Shown: positions 48,752 through 59,560 of the stretch, one piece after another
How positions within the stretch are numbered: position 1 is the stretch's first letter
How the letters are laid out: every line of letters begins with the position of its first letter
Assembly: GCA_022702545.1 (NCBI GenBank)
Contig: JAHRBC010000001.1
Location: 3,472,001 to 3,536,000, forward strand
DNA length: 64,000 nt
Reading direction: 5' to 3'
Origin: Phycomyces nitens
Lineage: Eukaryota; Mucoromycota; Mucoromycetes; Mucorales; Phycomycetaceae
The notes under the pieces: generated by a model
Database searches by the model: none
Seen by the model: only the letters and a program-made list of their open reading frames with translations
What the model was told of the DNA's origin: nothing
Made by a program: the position numbers and the translations under genes

Positions 48752-50519
48752 TGCGAGGGTATCTCACTGAATATTGATAGAGTCTTGGTTTTATTCCTCT
48801 CTAAACTGGTGAATCTAAAGACCTTTTGTTCATTTGTCATACAAATAAGTGGCATTTAAGTCTACCAGAGTCTACAGGAGCACACTTGTTTTTTTTTGAA
48901 AAAAAATTCTTAATAGACCATTGCTATTCAAGCCCTCACTATGGGTGAATTTGTCTTTTTCTTTAAATAACTATTGTACTTTTGCTATTTGAATCGTTCA
49001 TGATACCAAACTGAGATGGGTTTATCTCCAAGGCACTCTTTTACAGTGCATGTTGTAGTACCTTGGTCCAATATGGAAACACCAACACTATTTGTTTCAA
49101 GATTTTTTTTTGCAAGTATAACAGCGTGTCCTTATCCTGTGTCTTGAATGGTTTGACAGAAAGTTTTGGCCCCCTTTTTTCCCAAATATCAATCTTTCAA
49201 AAGATTATAGTGGTTTAGGTAGTTTGATAAAATATGAATCAAGGTTTTGGCGATAGTGTCAAAGTAATCACCATCTATATCCGCCTTTTTAAGCATTGTT
49301 TAGAATTTGACGTATGGGTCAGTGAAAAATCGTATAGTTATCTCCTTGATTACGCCCTCAGAATGTATTTTTGTGGCCATTTATTTTTTTAAAAAAAGTA
49401 TGCGTGAACTGAGTCTTGTCTACACATCGAATTCAAATCCTGTCTTTATTAAGCACCAGACCGTAAACTGATACTTGTAATGTGATGTGTCGATATTTCT
49501 ACATTCATAAAGGACCAGTTGTCGAGTGCAAGTATTGGGTATTGTATTTTGTAATCAAATGGTGGTATGCTATTGTAATTAGCCTATATCTTGATTCGAT
49601 ATACATATCTATTAGTCCACAGTCGCCGTTTGACGAATGTTAAACCCCCCTTTTTTTTTAAAAAAAAAATAAAAAATAACAAATCCTTGCTGATAACCAT
49701 TTGTAAGCCAAAGTTATCAACGGAAATTCATTAAAGACGTACATGTGCATGGCTACCGTAATTTAACATTGTTTTAAAGTGTGGATAAAATAAATTATAT
49801 CCATATTAATGTATCTTGAATAAAAGCCAATATTTTCATGAATATGTTTACTGACCTCATGAGATATAGAAAACCTGGTAAATTGGCTTAAAAAGCAGAT
49901 CTTAGCATTCTGTTCATCAAGCCATGTACATTTTACTATTTATGACTACTGGACACGCATGGCTATATCGTCTCTATACTTTTGTAGTATAATAATAATA
50001 AAAAGGTCTACTTGCACAGTGCAGTAATTTCTTGTGAAAACCCATTCGTCCAATAAATTATCCCAATATTGGAACCTTTTTATATTTATCCAGAATATTC
50101 ACTAGTGAATGGTTTTAAAAGCCTATACACACACATAGTGAGTGAGAGAGAGAGCTAGATTCCGTATTTTCTATTATTTATTTGAATTTTACTTTGAAAT
50201 ACTCTGTCTTTCCCATACAAAACAAATCTAATACATATACAAGCACACACAAATACACACAAATATATATATTTGGATTTAATCTTGATGAAAAGATCAT
50301 TGGCATATTACCTGTATACATCTTTGATACAATGGATACATCTATACCCAATAAACATAAAAACATGTCTTCTCTCTCTCTCTTTTTTTTCTTTCTCTCC
50401 TCTGTTTCTTCTTGATAATCCCATCAAGTTCCAGGATAGACTTTTGTCAAGAAAACAAAAAAGTAAGCAATGGTCAAGGAGCATTCGAGTAGACTGCCTT
50501 GTGTAAAAATTCCAGAGCC
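48752..50519. other. AT-rich intergenic region
   Basis: 1.77 kb between the helicase start and the 3' end of the FYVE/ARM gene. No multi-exon coding pattern. Contains T/A homopolymer runs (about 49650-49672) and CT-rich runs near 50370. It presumably includes the helicase promoter. Confidence 0.55.
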
Positions 50520-53074
50520 CTAATCCTCTTCATCCTCATCTTCGTCCTCATCTTCGTCTTCGTCTTCATCCTTGTCTTCATTCTTCTCTTTTTTGTCAAT
50601 ATCACAAGATGCCTGTACATTGTTGCTATCGGGATCTTGGTTTTTGCTCTTTTCTTCTTCGGCTCGTTTCTTTATACTCTCGGCTCGTTTCAGGGTATCT
50701 TTGTCCTTGTTGAACTCAAGCATATCCATAATAAATAAATATACATCTCCAAAGAACTTGGACATAATAACAGGATCCACGGTTTCTAATCAACACACTC
50801 ATTATAAAATATCCTTTTTGCCTTCATCAGTACTTGTATTCTTACCATTTGAACTTAAATTATCTATAGCGCGCACAATATGGCGCTGGACATCAGATGT
50901 AACCTGAGGAGCCTGGCTCAAAGCCAATAAGGTAGGAATGACATTATGACCATTATCCATATCGTCTGACAGCATACGTATATGGTTCTCTTCTATACAA
51001 AACATGAGTTCTCTGCAATTTTGTGGTCTAGCTTTTGAAAGATTACAATCAAGATGATATTACTTGCCATACAAAGAAAAGTTAGCTAGACAGCGGGCTA
51101 CATGCCGGTGAATTTCAACATTTGCTTGAAAGGCGGTGGGTACATTGCAAATGTACTTTAGGATATTTGGCTGCTGCATTAACTTGACCTGTGATTCCTC
51201 TATGTCATGTATCAAAATATACTTCTTTGGAACAAATGGGCTATAGACACTTACGATTGGTTGCAAAATTAGCCTACAGAAAACATGGATGTTTGTATAA
51301 AGATAAGCAATCGGTTGATTTTTGTTTATAGGCGTATATTACCAAGGCACAGCATACGTGGGACACCGTTGAATGGCTTGGTAATCTATTCTCAGCCGAT
51401 TCGTCTTTGGACTCCACTTCAAGCGTATCTTCCGATGGCAGACGCGCAATGATGGACACAAGAGCATCAGCACCTCCATTGCCCAGTAGAGAAATCTTGT
51501 ACTTGTCTAAAGACATATTAATTACCGGCTCTTTGTAATCTTCATCCAGCTATTTACCATTCCTTAGTGATAAATAGGCTACAGACTTTGCCATGTATCT
51601 TTGTACATCATCGTGTGGCGATCTTAGTAGACAAGATAGCTTATCTGTTCCCTGGACTTGCTCGATAATACTAGGTTGATTGACAGCTGTACAAGCAAAA
51701 CAAACAAAGAGAGAGAGAAAAGGTCAATAAACCCACAGGCTGCTCCTTGAAATATGTATATATGTGTATAAAAGGGCTTTCTGACTTACGGAATCCACAC
51801 AAATATGCAATGCTTTTAATGGCTAGACTTTGGATCAGGAGTACTCTATCGTTTACCTGAGTGTGAGCATCTGATAATAAAGAAGATGCCTTTTCATCTC
51901 CATCTTGGGATGACAGTCTGTCCTCAAGCACGGTCTGGTTGGCTTCGAATGCAGAAAGAGACATTAGGCAATTGAGTACGCCATCGCCCACAACCTCCTT
52001 TAGACTGAGGATTCCTGCACGTGCAACCTGATAGAGAACATGGACGCAGCTAATGATGATCTCCATATTCTTGTTTTGTTGGGCGTCTGGGGTCTCATAG
52101 ACGGTCGTGTCTGTCGATGGAGATGGAGTGGTGAGGGAGTTTATCGAAGGGCTGATGGAACTAATGGAGATCGATGAGCGTTTGGGAGGTTGAAACCCTT
52201 GCTTATCGAGGTCAGTGTAGTATTTGATGAGTTCGAGAAGAGGAGGAAGAGCGCATTTTGTAATGATTACAGGCCGGATTGATTCTTAATCGATTCAAAA
52301 CGAGGTAGGATCAGTACGATTGACAAGATTAACCTGTGAAAATTACCCTTTTCTGCCAAGATTGCCAGGATGGTTGTGGTTAGGTGATGAAGTTCTCTTG
52401 AAGAAGTTGACTTGCAGAGCCAAATCAGGGCATCAATTCCACCATGGGCTACAATATTGTGAAGGTCGTTTTCTAATGATCTTGTTAAGATTTCAATTGA
52501 TAAGTTTTGGGTTCTGTAGATCTGTACCATGATCATTCTCAATTAAATCCAAAAGACCTCTTACGCCATGAACCTATAGAACATAGTCATCCAGACCGTC
52601 AATCTACCATTATATATATGTGTGTGTATGTGTGTGTGTGTGTGTGTTTGGGGTTATCTATTACTTGAGTAGTCAATCCATGGTCTTCATCAATTGCATA
52701 TGTCACTAGGTAGGCCACATCGAAACAGCTGTTACACACTCTAGCCGGTTTGGTGCCATAGCCCAACTGTGGCAAAGTGACTTTGCGAGTAGAGCAAGCG
52801 TTACAGAATATGTTTCCACTAGAAAGATAGACAGCCAATCTGAATATTGCTAATAGAATAAAGCCTTGTAATTTACCAGTTCCTGCAATGATGCTAAGTA
52901 CATTATTCATCATTGTAAGCTTTTAGTTACTACACTTTCAGTTGGCCGAGATTGGAATCTTACTCTTCGTTTCATGTGTCCAAAGGCACTGTTGCAGGAC
53001 TGACAATGCAGGACGTCTTCGTCATTCACCCATTCGGGTCTTGGTAAGAGAAATGTGTCATTATTGGGATGCAT
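50520..53074 (-). CDS. FYVE zinc-finger protein with armadillo-like helical repeats
   Basis: Twelve exons: 52964-53074, 52877-52893, 52665-52818, 52528-52573, 52347-52472, 51790-52284, 51558-51686, 51343-51506, 51255-51273, 51064-51199, 50846-51012 and 50520-50785, giving 609 aa. FYVE domain, residues about 14-75: WVNDEDVLHCQSCNSAF, RRHHCRNCGNIFCNAC and RVCNSCF carry the W-x-x-D, R-R-H-H-C-R-x-C-G and R-V-C hallmarks of PI3P binding. Repeated helical segments resembling ARM repeats follow (QRYMAKSVAYLSLRN, EIHRHVARCLANFSLYG, QRHIVRAIDNLSSN), then a Lys-rich and Asp/Glu-rich C-terminus. Exons 2 (17 nt) and 9 (19 nt) are micro-exons. Exons 4/5 assume a 55-nt intron (52473-52527) with donor GTACAG. 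Without it the frame breaks. Likely endosomal or vacuolar (inference). Confidence 0.85.
52618..52650. repeat. GT-rich microsatellite in an intron
   Basis: A (GT)n run with one TATG interruption lies inside the third intron of the FYVE/ARM gene. Confidence 0.8.
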
Positions 53075-53273
53075 AATAATAATAATATTCAAAAAAAAGG
53101 AACAAGGAAATAAAGAGTTTTGGAAAGACAAGGATTACGAGTCGGTTCCTTTTAAACTGGACATCACATGATCACCCTCCTCCCACAAGTCTTGTTGAGA
53201 TTGGACAGTAAAGGACTATGGGGTTGTATGTAATGAAAGCAAAAGATTGATTTGTATTGTTTTTTTTTTTGGG

Positions 53274-53304
<31 letters not shown>
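53274..53304. repeat. TTA trinucleotide run
   Basis: An (ATT/TTA)n tract of about 30 bp in the 246-bp spacer between the FYVE/ARM start and the sirtuin stop codon, preceded by a T-run. Both genes are on the minus strand. Confidence 0.75.
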
Positions 53305-53305
<1 letters not shown>

Positions 53306-53320
53306 GAGCAAAGAAAAAGT

Positions 53321-55762
53321 TTAGTATGTTGGTTTGGAGATATCTTGGCTGGATTCTGGTTGGTCTTTAGCCTTTGATTCTTGTTCCTTGTGACTCAAAG
53401 CGGTGTCTTTGGTAGCTTCGTCTGGTCTGTAATGGTTGGATGTCAGGATAGTGCTATGTTTAATAAAGAGGTCTTACTTTGCTAATGTTGGTTCTGGGTC
53501 GACTTGCGATGATGCTGATGATGATGCTGATGCTGATATTGGTTGTGTTGGTGTGCCTGTCAGATACTGTTCAGAGGCAACTGCTCCAGGAAATGTATAC
53601 AGTCCATCTCGCCAAAACTTCCCAAGCGGCGATTCTGCTGATTCAGCCAGCTGTCTGCTCTCCTGGCTAAGCGAACTTCCACCAGGTAATTTGGGATGTC
53701 TGAGATCCCAGTCTAACAGTCGGCAGAGTTCATTCACAATCACATCAGACTCTCCAAGAAGTTGAACATCAAATGTCATATGGGTTATTGGGGTACGGTT
53801 GATAAGGATCTGGGGCACATTGTGAGGTATCTGGGACATGATCTCAGATACTGGAGACACCTTGAGCGATGAGCCAATGACGATAAGCAAATCGACCTTG
53901 TTGGCATCCACAGCCAAAAGCTGATCAAATTCAGCTGGAAGCCGTTCGCCAAAGAAGGTGATGTCCTAAGAGACGGTCAGGATGGCCAATAACCGTACAT
54001 ACACACTTACCGGCTTCATGATCGACATTCCACGATACTCCCCACTCTCTTCCTCATCATCATCATCGCTGTTGTTGTTATTGGCTGGTCTTTGTTTTGC
54101 ACTGGCTTCTTTGGCACATTTGTGACATGGGGGAACTTTCTAATACCTCATCAGAATCCGTACCCACTCTACTCTTTTATTTACCTGTTGAAAGATGTAT
54201 TCTTCAATCTCCTTTCCCTGGACCCGATGGCCACATTTGACACAGCTGGCAGTCGCAAAACTACCATGGCAATTGACAAGGTTCTTGATGCCAGCCTTAT
54301 GTTCGAGTGTGTCGATGTTTTGGGTGTAGTTTCGAAGAAGTTTGCCTCGTTCTTCTACTGTCTTTACAAACAAATGGCTCGGACTCGGTTCATAGTTGCT
54401 TGGATAGAGTTCTTTGGCAAACGAATAAAAGATCTCTGGACTGTCTCGAAAGTACTGAATATCAAACATCTGCTGTGGATCCTCGAGTTCATACTCTTGT
54501 AGCCTGGCATAGATGCCGGTCTCTGATCTAAAGTCAGGAATACCACACGATACAGATACGCCTGCTCCGGTGACGATCATGATGTTGGAACAGGTGCGCA
54601 GGAGATGGACGACGTCTTGGAGTGTATTGACATTGGTAAGACGGTTGCGTTTACGGAGATGCCGGTTGACGACACTGCGCAAGATGGGAAGCAGTTCCAA
54701 ATCTGTGGCTAATATCGCGGCTTTAGGATGCTGTAAATTTACAAAGCAAACCCGGTTTACAAACCAGCCAAAGATATTTGTATGTGTAATACAATCCTCT
54801 TTTCCACACACAACAAAAACTACTACTACTACTACTACTGCTACTCTGGTTGATGACTTACCATGATGACCCTAAACACCTCGAGTAGTTTGGCTACCGA
54901 CACCTTTTCCTCAATCACATAATGCTCAATGAAACGAGTGAGACCCATCTCGCGTGCCTTGTCTTGGATTTCCTCTGCCTCTTCAGGTGTGTAACTTGTC
55001 CATAGTGGCTGATACAGACCTTCTTCTTCCAACCCATCCACATCCACATCGCCATAGCTTTCATTGTCCATGTCAAAGGCAGGGTGGTCTAGGAGCATAT
55101 GGACTTCACTGCTGCCACTGTCACTGTCTGTGGCCTCTGCCCAGTCTTGGTCGGATTCCTCATTGTAGTTGTCGTCAAAGTCATGGTCATTGATAGTGGC
55201 GTTAGGTGACACGGTTGGTGTAGCGGCCTTATCACACAGGATGTCTTCTTTCGGCAAACGGAGCGGACTGACTGATGGAGGCGATGTGTCCTGTGCGTCT
55301 AATATTTTTTTTTTATATTTTTATTTTTATTCTTCTTTCTCTCTGTGAGTGCGTAGTCTTGTACACACACATGCTCATAATTATATGTATATGTATATAT
55401 ATAAATGTGTGTGTGTGTGTGTGTAATTTTGTCTTTGGCAAATAAAATAATAGCAAAAAGTATACTTTGCAAAACCCAAGAGCCAAATAAGACAAGACGA
55501 GGAGAATATTAAGGTAGATGCTGGTGCACCAAAAGAAAGAAAAGAAAAAGAAAAAGGCCAATCCAGAATATGTGTATACAAAATACATAATAATAATAAT
55601 AATAATAATAATATAAAAAAAACAAATGTGATTACCTTGATGAGAATGGTCTAGTTTGATGCGCTTAGGAGACCTGATGGGAGACGCCAGCGAATTCCCA
55701 TCTTGATGAAGTACAAGCTCTGGGTTTGACAAGTCATCTACAGTGTCTTGATTGGTGCTCAT
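53321..55762 (-). CDS. SIR2-family NAD-dependent protein deacetylase (sirtuin)
   Basis: Exons 55636-55762, 54862-55298, 54185-54730, 54011-54139, 53478-53965 and 53321-53426 give 610 aa. Class I-like sirtuin core about residues 189-500: NAD loop IMIVTGAGVSVSCGIPDFRS (about 238-257), NYTQNIDTLEHKAG, catalytic His 343 in NCHGSFATASC, zinc cysteines C351/C354 and C375/C378, FFGERLPAEFDQLL, IVIGSSLKVSPV and LINRTP. The N-terminal 188 residues are acidic with a helical SIR2/HST1-like stretch (EIQDKAREMGLTRFIEHYVI). An Asn/Asp/Glu-rich insert follows the zinc module. The C-terminus is Ser/Gln-rich. Probable nuclear histone deacetylase of the SIR2/HST1/SIRT1 group. The first intron (337 nt) holds GT and AAT microsatellites. 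Confidence 0.95.
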
Positions 55763-56360
55763 CGCTCTTTTTCTATGGGCTTGCCTGTCCTATGGGGGAC
55801 TGAAATCCGTAAACAACTATGAAAAGAAAAGTCACATCAATGAAATGTGGGGGTCAGGTTTATTATTGATATTTTATTGGTAAAGAAAATAAAATAAAAT
55901 ATATATATAAAATATATATAATATATATATAAATATATAAATATATTATATATTATATATTATATATTATATAGGTGATGGAAATACATAAATATGGCCC
56001 ATTTGTGCATTTCAGAGTGCCCTTGAGGCCATGAGAATACTGCCTAGAATTTGCTCTATTTTATCAGCAACATACTTTAATAGGCGGCTATGCATAGAAC
56101 ATGTCTTGTGGAATCATTCAAATTTAACCTTTTTGTATCAAATTTACTATTATAATTATAATAATAATGATAAAAATGATTGATGGGATGCTTTCCTGTG
56201 AGTTGGGACTCAGTCAGAACCAGAGGAATGGTGTGACTCGGAAGACCCAGTTTTCCAATGCATCCAGCGTTTCTACTTTCCAGGCCGCTTACCAAAAGAC
56301 TCTATTTCTCTTTCTCTCTCTTTCTCTCTCTATATACATATATATATATATATCTTAATA
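55763..56360. promoter_or_regulatory. Divergent intergenic region between sirtuin and unknown gene
   Basis: 598 bp separating a minus-strand start (55762) from a plus-strand start (56361), so it may hold both promoters. A pure A/T block at about 55886-55975 (TATATA runs) lies in its left third. A CT-rich tract (56310-56330) and then TATATA repeats precede the plus-strand ATG. There may be coding remnants at 56167-56300, but no intact exon is supported. Confidence 0.4.
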
Positions 56361-56984
56361 ATGACTCTTACTTATGGCTATGAAATAGGTAAGGCAGACT
56401 TTGTGGCCAGTGCAGTCCAACTAACTCTTTGCATTTGTTTAGCGTCTTCTAATGGTCATCTCGGCCATGTCATTCCTCCTCCTCTTTTGGGAAACAAGAT
56501 AAGCGTCTCAAGTGCAGCAAATACCAACCGCTGGATCTTTTATGGCACCCGCAAGGAAATCGTGGACTGGATCCGCCAACATCCTGATATTGTGCTTGAG
56601 AATGCTGTATTTGCCGGTGGTCGTCCAAGCACTTATCACACCCACACAGAAATTGTGATTGATTTGCTCCAGATGCCTGATGCCGAGCAGTCTTATTATG
56701 ACTACTTCAAGTCGTTTGTGGTCAGTGACTATAATACCGAGAGAGTCAAGGTCGAGATCCGCCCGAGGGTCGAAAGCAAGGACCAGTCAATCATAACCCT
56801 CTGCAGAGTAATAGTGGCCAGTGGAACCCGTCTGGGGGATGTTGTAGATGAACTCGAAAGAGAATGGGCCCATCCGGCGGCAAGTTATTATCAGCAGGCC
56901 GTAGACACATTTAATGATAGTCCTGGCCCAGTCCATATACTTAGTACAGATGCACCAATGGCTGTGCATGTGGACCATTCATGA
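56361..56984 (+). CDS. Uncharacterised protein (189 aa)
   Basis: Exon 1 56361-56388 and exon 2 56443-56984, joined over a 54-nt GT-AG intron with a CTAAC branch-like site. The frame is also open through the intron, but splicing gives MTLTYGYEIASSNGHLGH and removes a Cys/Leu-rich stretch. The rest is soluble and well balanced. Segments include NRWIFYGTRKEIVDWIRQHP, ENAVFAGGRPSTYHTHTEIV, VVSDYNTERVKVEIRPR and GDVVDELEREWAHPAASYY. No domain is recognised, and no signal peptide or membrane segment is seen. Codon composition resembles neighbouring real genes, and it is convergent with the chitin deacetylase gene. I cannot name a function. Confidence 0.75.
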   Translation: MTLTYGYEIGKADFVASAVQLTLCICLASSNGHLGHVIPPPLLGNKISVSSAANTNRWIFYGTRKEIVDWIRQHPDIVLENAVFAGGRPSTYHTHTEIVIDLLQMPDAEQSYYDYFKSFVVSDYNTERVKVEIRPRVESKDQSIITLCRVIVASGTRLGDVVDELEREWAHPAASYYQQAVDTFNDSPGPVHILSTDAPMAVHVDHS

Positions 56985-57119
56985 AACTAATTTTCCATTA
57001 AACAATATATAAATATATTTTATTCAACAAATCCAACTCGTTCTCTTTGGAGGCTACACTCCAATACAAAGATAATATCATATATATATAAGATATATAA
57101 ATATATATAAAGGGAAAGA

Positions 57120-59136
57120 TTAGAGCAAAGCACTTATAATGGCTACTGCTACAACTCCAATCAAAGGAGTATGTCTAGAGGCCCCACTCTTCTCTTGGTC
57201 TTTGCCATTAGCACTGACGCTACTGGTCGTTGTGTTCTTATTGACGGGCACGGCTGTATCCTTGTATTGGCACTCAGTTGAAGTGCACAGACAGAGGTTG
57301 GCAATAGGATCCCACCATTTGGTGCTATTTGTTTTCGAGCAGGTTTAGCAAAAAGCAAAGCAAAGCACCCAAACAAACTCTACTTACTCGCAGTCCAGGG
57401 GAAGAGGATAGCGGAATCCTTCGGTGCCATTCTGAGAAGACGACACTGGTGCAGGTGATTCAAGCGTAGGTGCAGTGCTGGGGCAATTGAAGCAGGTCTT
57501 GAAAGTAGTCGTGCCAAAATTGCAACTAGTACGATTCAGTAAGATTGGCTCTAGATACATCCTATAGATACATCCTATAGACACATCTATAGACACCATA
57601 CATACTTGTTCAACAAATTTTCATCGATTACATGGTTATTGTCATCATCTAGACCATTGCAGATCTCCTTTGCAATGACAGGTTGCTGGCACTTCATATA
57701 GTCCTGCTTTCCTAGCTCAGATGCCTTTACTGGGTTCTTCATCCACTGCAGCAACTGCTGATTGGTCACAATCCAAACATCTGGTCTTTTGGCAATAGAC
57801 TTTACAAAAGAGATGAGACCATCTAGCTTTGGGGCTGGGTCAGGAAGACCAGGATAGGCTGTCAAATGGGCTACAGAGCATTTGAGTCAAGGTTGTATCA
57901 ATGGTCTATACTTACTTGGGTGGACATAGATTCCAAAGGGCTGTCGGCCACCATTGTAATGGCGATCAAAGGAGGATGTACTCCCTTTAAATAAATGATC
58001 AGCTCCTGTAAAATATGCTATATTCATGTCCTGGACCTACATTGACTAACATCTTCTGGTGTTCCGGCAATATAGACATCCATCAATTGGGGAATACTGC
58101 CATTGTCCAGGACAGCATACATGGGTACTTCCCATAGACCTGGCAATTGGATCTGGCCTGCGCCACAGATGCCAGTCCAGCAATCGTTGGCCATGCCGTG
58201 GTCAAGGGTATATGGCCAGTATGCATCATCCGAGACTGCGCTTGCACTAGAGTCATACAGAAAGTTTTGCTTCTTCAATTCGGCCAATGTGTCTTTGGTG
58301 TAGTTTAGGAATGGTGCCCGGAATCCCTGGATCTTTCCGTTTGGAATACCACCATACGTGTTGAGGGCAGTTCGACAGCTAGATATTTCCTCTGGATGAT
58401 AAAAATCAAGGTATTTAGGTTAATATCCTGGGCATGCAGGAGTGGATACTAGGCTTCAAGGCAAGGAGACTTACGGGCAGAAGGAGTACCGACGTGAGAA
58501 AAGGTATGGCTATAAATAAACCGATCCACAGAAACAATAAGTATATCGTTGCCATGGGATTTTTAATATTTACTCTGCAACTTCATTGCCTGCTGAATAC
58601 CACTGTTGGACAAGTGAAAAGTCGGTGTATTGCATCGATACAAACCTAGAACGATGGTTTTTTTTTTTAGCAGACCATTAAAACAAAAGGGCTGCCTTAC
58701 CATGTACCCAGTGCAGGACATCCATTTGGGTTCCTGTGCAAATAGAATCTGATGAGATATTGTTGGAATACCACAAAACCTACGTGACATCGAGCATCTT
58801 TCGGGCTGTTTGATAAAGTGAGGTTTGAATGGAATCATCAAAGGTCAAGGTAACAAACTAGAATGTTGATTTGAATTAAATATTCAATAATAATAATAAA
58901 AAATAATAATATCGTGTATTCCTGTGGTTGTATACCTGAGGTGTGTCTGCTGGTGCGAATCCATTTGGTGGAGTCTTTGAGGCACAGAGACAGTTTGGAA
59001 GTTGACAAGTGGCAGGATCACAGCTATAAGACGCAGCGGTGGCGGCAGTCGTGACACCCGCCACACCTGCTCCCTCCTGACAAAGGACTCCATAGACAGA
59101 TATTAACAGCACAAATAGCTCCAGCAATCTTTTCAT
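57120..59136 (-). CDS. Polysaccharide (chitin) deacetylase, secreted, GPI-anchored, CE4/NodB family
   Basis: Exons 58936-59136, 58784-58857, 58700-58732, 58574-58645, 58475-58509, 58041-58391, 57916-about 58002, 57606-57870, 57388-57525 and 57120-57324, about 486 aa. Signal peptide MKRLLELFVLLISVYGVLCQ, then a Cys-rich segment (CDPATCQLPNCLC). NodB motifs: FVTLTFDDSIQ, NEVADHTFSHVG (His-x-x-x-His) and GFRAPFLNY, with DRHYNGGRQPFGIYVHP and LTAYPGLPDP further on. It would deacetylate chitin to chitosan in the wall. The C-terminal region has EICNGLDDDNNHVIDE, resembling a Ca-binding motif, two Cys-rich parts and a hydrophobic GPI-type tail after SGAS. The junction at about 58003-58040 is ambiguous because the best-fitting intron is only 38 nt. 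Confidence 0.9.
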
Positions 59137-59560
59137 AATAGTTTTTTTTTTTATTATTATTAGGCTAATAGATAATTAAAGAGAAAGAGACGAAAATAAA
59201 AAGAAGAAGAAAATAAAAAGTGGTGGGCAAACCTTTATTACTATAAAACCCCCTTTCAGATCCTGCAACCTTGCAGTCATCTCAAAGGAGGCCGTTCTAA
59301 CTTTTCTTGACTGTCTATATATCTGCCTGGTGTTTCTTGCATCCTAACCACCCCCTTGTCTGTTGGTGTTGGTGTTGGTGTTGGTGCTGGTGCTGGTGCT
59401 GGTGCTGTAGCTTATTCCCCTTGACTTGGAGTCTGTCTAGTAGTTTTAGCCCTGCTTATGCTATTATTATTACTATTATTATTATTTCAAACTATAAAAT
59501 ATCAAAAAAGTTTATCTTTTAATCAGATAATCTTTATTATCTTGCTGTATCTTTGTTTGT
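59137..59560. other. Spacer between chitin deacetylase start and aminotransferase stop
   Basis: Contains an A/T-rich leader, then the GGTGTT/GGTGCT hexamer run at 59362-59406 and (ATT)n near 59461-59486. No gene seen. Frames through the hexamer (Cys-Trp repeats) are artefacts. Confidence 0.55.
59362..59406. repeat. Hexanucleotide repeat (GTTGGT/GCTGGT)n
   Basis: About seven units, with the change from GGTGTT to GGTGCT midway. Confidence 0.85.

Noticed and set aside
48900..49700. Possible gene between helicase and FYVE/ARM gene
   Set aside because: No frame above background and no donor/acceptor chain that gives a coherent protein.
59307..59522. Cys/Trp-repeat frame
   Set aside because: Product of the GGTGTT/GGTGCT hexamer microsatellite.
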